The notes under the pieces are model-generated. The model ran no database searches, had not been told where the DNA came from, and saw only the letters and a list, made by a program, of their open reading frames with translations. Below, in pieces: positions 59,316-64,000 of a stretch of 64,000 nucleotides of DNA. This DNA comes from Halichoerus grypus (lineage: Eukaryota > Chordata > Mammalia > Carnivora > Phocidae). Position 1 is the first letter of the stretch. The number at the start of each line of letters is the position of its first letter. Location of the stretch: assembly GCF_964656455.1 (NCBI RefSeq), contig NC_135721.1, positions 83,432,754-83,496,753 of the forward strand, given 5' to 3'. The translations under genes and the position numbers were made by a program.

Positions 59316-62300
59316 AAAGGTGTAAGCCTTTCCCCCCAAATCAATTCAATGTTAAATCCTAAGACTTATCTTTCAAAGGTCTCTCAAACTTAGTCCTACC
59401 ACAGCAATCTCATTGTTGACTCTGTCCCAATATAAGCTATTTACTCCAGTCACTCTGCTCCCCACCCTGTGCCCCACATAGTCACACCTCAATAGTGCAG
59501 ACACAGGAAGGAATTCCTCATCCCCCTCCTCTTCCTTCAGAGTTCCATTCAGAGCCCCTTCATTGGACTCATGGGAAACCCAAGGTAGGGTTGAGGGTGT
59601 TGGGTCAGGCTTCAGAGGCCTGCAGCCTGCCTACAAGCCCATGACTTGAGATCATTTAACCTCTCTGGATCTCAAATAGAAGTAACACTACTCTTACAAA
59701 AAGCTGTGAGAATAAGTGAGATAATGTAAACATGTCTCAACTGTGTGTTTGGCACAAGGTAAACACTCATATCAGCTTTTCTATGACCTTCTATTTCAAC
59801 GTCCAATTTAATTAAACACACCTGATATATTTCTATTTGTAAGGCATTATGAGAGATAATTCAGGAGAAATAAGGATAAGTTGAGATTTTAATCTCAGAG
59901 GAAGGACAGGACCAGGACACAAATAACTCCAATATAAAACTAGATAAGAAAAGCACCAAGTGAAATATGTTCGGGGAGTCAAAGGAGTCTTTAGATTTTA
60001 TGAAAGGTGATGGCATTGGGAGTGGACCTTGAGAGACTTTGGTGGCCCTCCAGCCAGCCCCCTTTCTGGTTGTAGGGTGGCCCCCAGCTGACCTAAGGGG
60101 AAGCAGAGTGAGCTTTTCCATCTCCTCCCTCCCAAAAGCCCTGTAAGAATGAATGGTCGGGGATTGACTGGTAGAAACTTCTCACTCAGGACTTTGAAAC
60201 TGGAGAGTGTGGTAGAGAAGAGGAAGAGGAGATTCAGTTTGCTTTTACGGGAAGAGGAAGAGGAGATTCAGTTTGCTTCTTTACAGAGATGTTAACCTGC
60301 TTGGTTCTCGCCCCTTCTCCCAGCTCCTCCAGCCCCACTGCAAGCTACTTGATATCCTTCCCATAAATCCCTGTTCTGCTTAAGGTAGCCAGAGGCTCTT
60401 CCCCTTCCTACTACCCAAACCCCTGAATGATACAAACTATAGGATTTTGAAAGTTAGAGACAGGGAGGAAATTCCCGGTGGAGGGAACTTAGAACCCCGA
60501 ACACAGGGGGAATGTGGGAGGATTCCACGGAACAGGGAATCCTGTTGCCCCCAGTTGCCTCAATGGAGCAGAGGATGCCAGCCAAGGATCCAGAGGAGAT
60601 AAGACCAAGGAGTTACGGTAGTTAAGTGTGGGCATCACCCAGGCTTGGCGGCAGGATAACTCATTAGGTGTGCATACCAAGAACACCTGGAGGAAGGAGA
60701 GCGGTAATACGTTTGCATTACTCAGAGAAGTAATAACCCAAACTCAGGTGGAGTCTATGGATGGGCAGTGGTGTAGGAGAAATTAAGGGGAAAGGCTCAC
60801 AAGGAATTGACAAGTGATCAGATGTGGGGAGGCAAAGGAGAAGGGCCATCAAATACAGCCTGAGGGTTTGGATGTGGATGCGTGCGAAGATGATGGTGCC
60901 AATATCACCAATAGGAAAGCAGGGTAAACTGGTTTGTGAGGGATAAACAGTTCTGTTTCTGTCCCTTTACTTAAATTTCATGCACATTGTTGCCAACTTA
61001 CTACACAGAGATTGTTCTATAGGAGGGTACAGAGATGAGTTAGTCACAGTTCCCGCCCTCCAGGGACGTTTGGCTAGAAGAGTAGCTATCAGTACTCTGG
61101 ATGCGGAATATTCCACTGGGGTAATGGCCCGTACTGCTCCTTAATTGTAGCATCCATCTTAGCATGGATGGAAACACCCTGAGGGCAGGGACCAAGTCTG
61201 ATTTTCCTCAGCAGCTCCAGCACCTTGTCTCCTGTACCCAGCATGAGCAGACTCTTAACACATCTGTAATGATGGATGGAAATTCCTCACCTCCGTGAGT
61301 TTGCCAAAGGCAACAGAGGACTATGAGTATTAGTGAGGAGACCTAAAAAGAGGCCTTTACGAACCCACAGTAAGAATTTCAAAACAAATACTGTGGACTT
61401 GCAGATTTCACTATTTCATTTTACCTACATTAGCGGAGGGGGATGGGCCAGAAACAGGAGTCTGGAGATGGCATGGTAATTTCTTACCCAAACTCCTAAG
61501 TACCTTCTCTTACTTCTTCAGATTTGAGAGGGGACAGGCTAGAAACCCAGGAAATTTATCTCTCAGCAAATGGCAGGATTAAGTTTTTTTTTTTAAAAAT
61601 CACAAAGAGTAAGGTTCATACAAACCAAAAAAAAAAAAAAAAAAAAAAAGACTTTTCCTATGTCTTGTCAATGCAATTCTCCTGCTTCTAGCTCTGAATT
61701 ATGATCTGGATTTCATGAAACGGCGATGCATTATCTGATTGTTTAAATAAAAGAAAAACAGGTGAGGTGATAGTATAAAGCTGGGTACGATTTAGGGTAA
61801 AAAGAAAATTAAAGAGAAGTGTGCTCACACACTGCCCAGTCTGTCCTATGCATTTTGTCCAGGAGTACTTACTGTGGTAATAGATCTATGCAGTATAACT
61901 TTCAAACTTGTAGTCGGCTTGCTCCAAAATATAAAAATGATCAAACTTTAAATTGTTTGTGATTATTAGCAGCAGGGAAGAATTCATTTTAGATAGGAAA
62001 ACTTTTAAGAGAGCTCCATAACTTTAGAAAAGCTAAGAGGATTTTACTCAAATTTCCATTTTGAAATCTGCCTTTAGGGGAACATCACATATGAAACATT
62101 TCTGTTAGATACAATAAACCCTCAATTAATCAGGATGCCTCAGGAGGGAGGTGTTCTGCTAAATTAAATTTTCAGTTTGGGTAAGGATTAACCAGAAAGC
62201 CCCTTTAGCTGGAACATAAGTTGAAATTAAAAATATATGTATATTGCAAGCTGATATCTTACCTTAAAAATTGCAGTATAGTACATGAAATGAGTCTTTC

Positions 62301-63134
62301 TTTGATGTTGGGGTGCGCATAATGCCTCAGAGTCATCATTCTGAACATGCATCCTCATTTTACAGTGCTGAATGTATGGAGGCTTGGGTGGAATCCATGT
62401 GCCAATATAACTTTTTAAAAAATTAATGAAATTCGTGTGTTTTCCTACATTTGTTACCCTTTTTTCCCCAAAAGAGGGAGATCTCCAGTTAATGAGGGTT
62501 CCAGTTACCTATAGTCTAGTTATTCAGTGTTTTACCTGTATATTTTAAAAGGAAGACTTCTAAAATATCAAGCAATTCTCGAGTATTGGTGAAGAGAATG
62601 GTGCTTTTATTCACCACATTCTTTACCGAAACACAAATAAGGTAATGAGAAAGTATGTTCTGGAAATGCTGCGATGTGATACTGCTTTCACTTTACTCTT
62701 TGTGCTGCGCCGCTCAGAACAGCTCTATGGTCCGTGCATTTGATGGAAAATTTTATGGAAGTGGCTGTTTGAGAAATGAAACTGTGTAGTTTGGTACCTG
62801 GTAGTCAGGGACACCCTCGCTCCCGAAGCCTTCTCCTCCATTCAGTATTCAGTAAACTCTCTGCTTGGAGTCCCCCTCCCCACCCACACACTACTTCTGG
62901 GGCACTTAGCCACAAATCCCTTGATTTGTAACCATTTACGTCCTTATGATCTTTAAACAGGACAAATGGATTAAGAGCAAGAGAGATTTCTTTGAATTCC
63001 TCAGAATATCTCATACAAAGTTGGCTGTTAATAATGGTTTTTTGAAGGAACGCTATAGGATAAAACCATTTAGAAATATTGTTTTTGTAATGCAGATGTT
63101 TACCTGTGTGTATTTTAAGAAATTTTTAATGCTA
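59316..63134. other. Intergenic-type DNA, no gene recognised
   Basis: Holds a MIR piece (59,640-59,775: TTTAACCTCTCTGGATCTCA to GGCACAAGGTAAACACTCAT), a 34-bp duplication (60,217-60,284), an L2-like 3' piece (61,165-61,275: CCTGAGGGCAGGGACCAAGT) and a poly-A run (61,628-61,649). 61,660-63,130 is AT-rich with nothing recognised. Confidence 0.5.
60217..60284. repeat. 34-bp tandem duplication
   Basis: GAAGAGGAAGAGGAGATTCA followed by GTTTGCTT occurs at 60,217 and again at 60,251, identical over 28 bp with a short variable tail. Confidence 0.95.
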
Positions 63135-63285
63135 TGATTATTCATTTATTGTGTTCTTACCACTTGCTGAGCATATTGTCTGAATCTCACAACCCATTGA
63201 GGGAGGCATGATGATCCCCATCTTACAGATAAGGCTTTAAAAGCTCCAAAAGCTTGTCTAAGGTCACAAAGGTAACAGGTGGTGG
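63135..63285 (+). repeat. MIR SINE
   Basis: TTATTGTGTTCTTACCACTT, GAATCTCACAACCCATTGAG, GATCCCCATCTTACAGATAA and CTAAGGTCACAAAGGTAACA give the MIR order clearly. Confidence 0.88.
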
Positions 63286-63399
63286 TGAAATATTTTTTGT
63301 GACCTCTTGTACAAATATTGGCTCACAGGATGCCTGCGAAATACAACCAAGATTAATAAACTACACTTATTTTATTTTCTCATTAAATCACTTTCATGG

Positions 63400-63691
63400 T
63401 GAATTACTTTTTCCCCCATGACTTATTTATTTTATAACTCAAGTTCATACGTTTTGATTCCCTTCAACCATTTCACGCCACCTTCCCCCAGCTTCTGGCA
63501 ACTACCAACATGTTCTCTGTGTCTTTGAGTTTGTTTTGTTTTGTTTTTAAGAGTCCACATATAAGTGATATCATACAATATTTGTTTTCTCTGTCTGACT
63601 TATTTCACTTAGCATAATGCCCTCAAGGTCCATCCGTGTTGTTGTAAATGGCAAGATTTTATTTTTTTATATGGCCGAATAATATTCCATG

Positions 63692-63730
<39 letters not shown>

Positions 63731-64000
63731 ACACCACCATTTCTTTATCCATTCTTCCATTGATGAACACTTAGGTTATTTCCAGATCTTGGCTTTTGTA
63801 AATAATGCCACAATGAACATCCGAGGATACACATGTTTTTGTTACTGTTTGGTTTTGTTACTTTGGTTTTGTTGGATAAATACCCAGAACTGGAATTGCT
63901 GAATCATATGTTATTTCTATTTTTAATTTTTTGAGGACCCTCCACACTATTTTGCACAGTGGCTGCATGAATTTACATTTCTATCAATACTGCACAAGGG
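63400..64000 (-). mobile_element. LINE-1 3' region, inverted, runs off the window
   Basis: Antisense of the L1 3' end: ACATATAAGTGATATCATAC, TGACTTATTTCACTTAGCAT, GTCCATCCGTGTTGTTGTAA, GGCCGAATAATATTCCATGA, ATAAATACCCAGAACTGGAA and CAGTGGCTGCATGAATTTAC. The 3' end lies near 63,400 and the 5' side continues past 64,000. It is of L1M type and inactive. Confidence 0.9.
63694..63729. repeat. (CA)n microsatellite inside the L1
   Basis: About 18 CA units replace the short TATATA/ACAC segment normally found between the ATATTCCAT and TTCTTTATCCATTC parts of this L1 region. Confidence 0.96.

Noticed and set aside
1..64000. CRISPR arrays, operons, integrons or other prokaryotic systems
   Set aside because: The repeat content is entirely mammalian and no dense coding or spacer-repeat structure is present.

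Overview
The window is nuclear DNA from a carnivoran mammal. At least 19 copies of the tRNA-Lys-derived carnivore SINE (CAN-SINE) lie on both strands. They share the A/B-box head, the CT-rich middle and the AATAAA/poly-A tail, and many have clear target-site duplications (TSDs). The body type is the caniform one. It lacks the longer body I know from cats and the dog-specific SINEC_Cf head, so I infer an arctoid (bear, seal or mustelid relative). That species inference rests on memory of repeat types and was not tested by a search.

Layout. Positions 1 to about 54,900 are typical intronic or intergenic DNA. They hold SINEs, MIR fragments, MER5/MER20-like hAT transposons, MLT1-type LTRs and one larger ERVL-like LTR (about 26,430-27,300). 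The largest element is a class I endogenous retrovirus at 28,398-35,556 on the + strand. It has two diverged LTRs, a broken gag start, a protease fragment with an Asp-Thr-Gly-Ala motif, the tail of pol, and env remnants with a C-X6-CC motif. Two CAN-SINEs have since inserted into it. Two CpG-rich blocks (about 18,100-18,820 and 38,270-38,580) stand out from the AT-rich background. A four-copy 66-bp minisatellite lies at 50,562-50,825.

The only convincing gene signal is a roughly 1.1-kb CpG island at about 54,930-56,015. It contains a strong minus-strand splice donor after 55,444, which suggests the first exon and promoter of a gene transcribed leftwards. A possible next exon on the same strand is 47,086-47,283 (198 bp, good acceptor and donor, open reading frame). 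If that is right, much of the window to the left is intron of this gene, and the retrovirus sits antisense within it. I could not identify the gene.

To the right of the island (56,016-64,000) the DNA looks intergenic: a SINE pair, MIR pieces, an MLT1-like LTR, and at the edge the 3' part of a minus-strand LINE-1 interrupted by a CA microsatellite. No rRNA, functional tRNA, snRNA, CRISPR array or bacterial-type system was seen, and I found no evidence of a new biological system.
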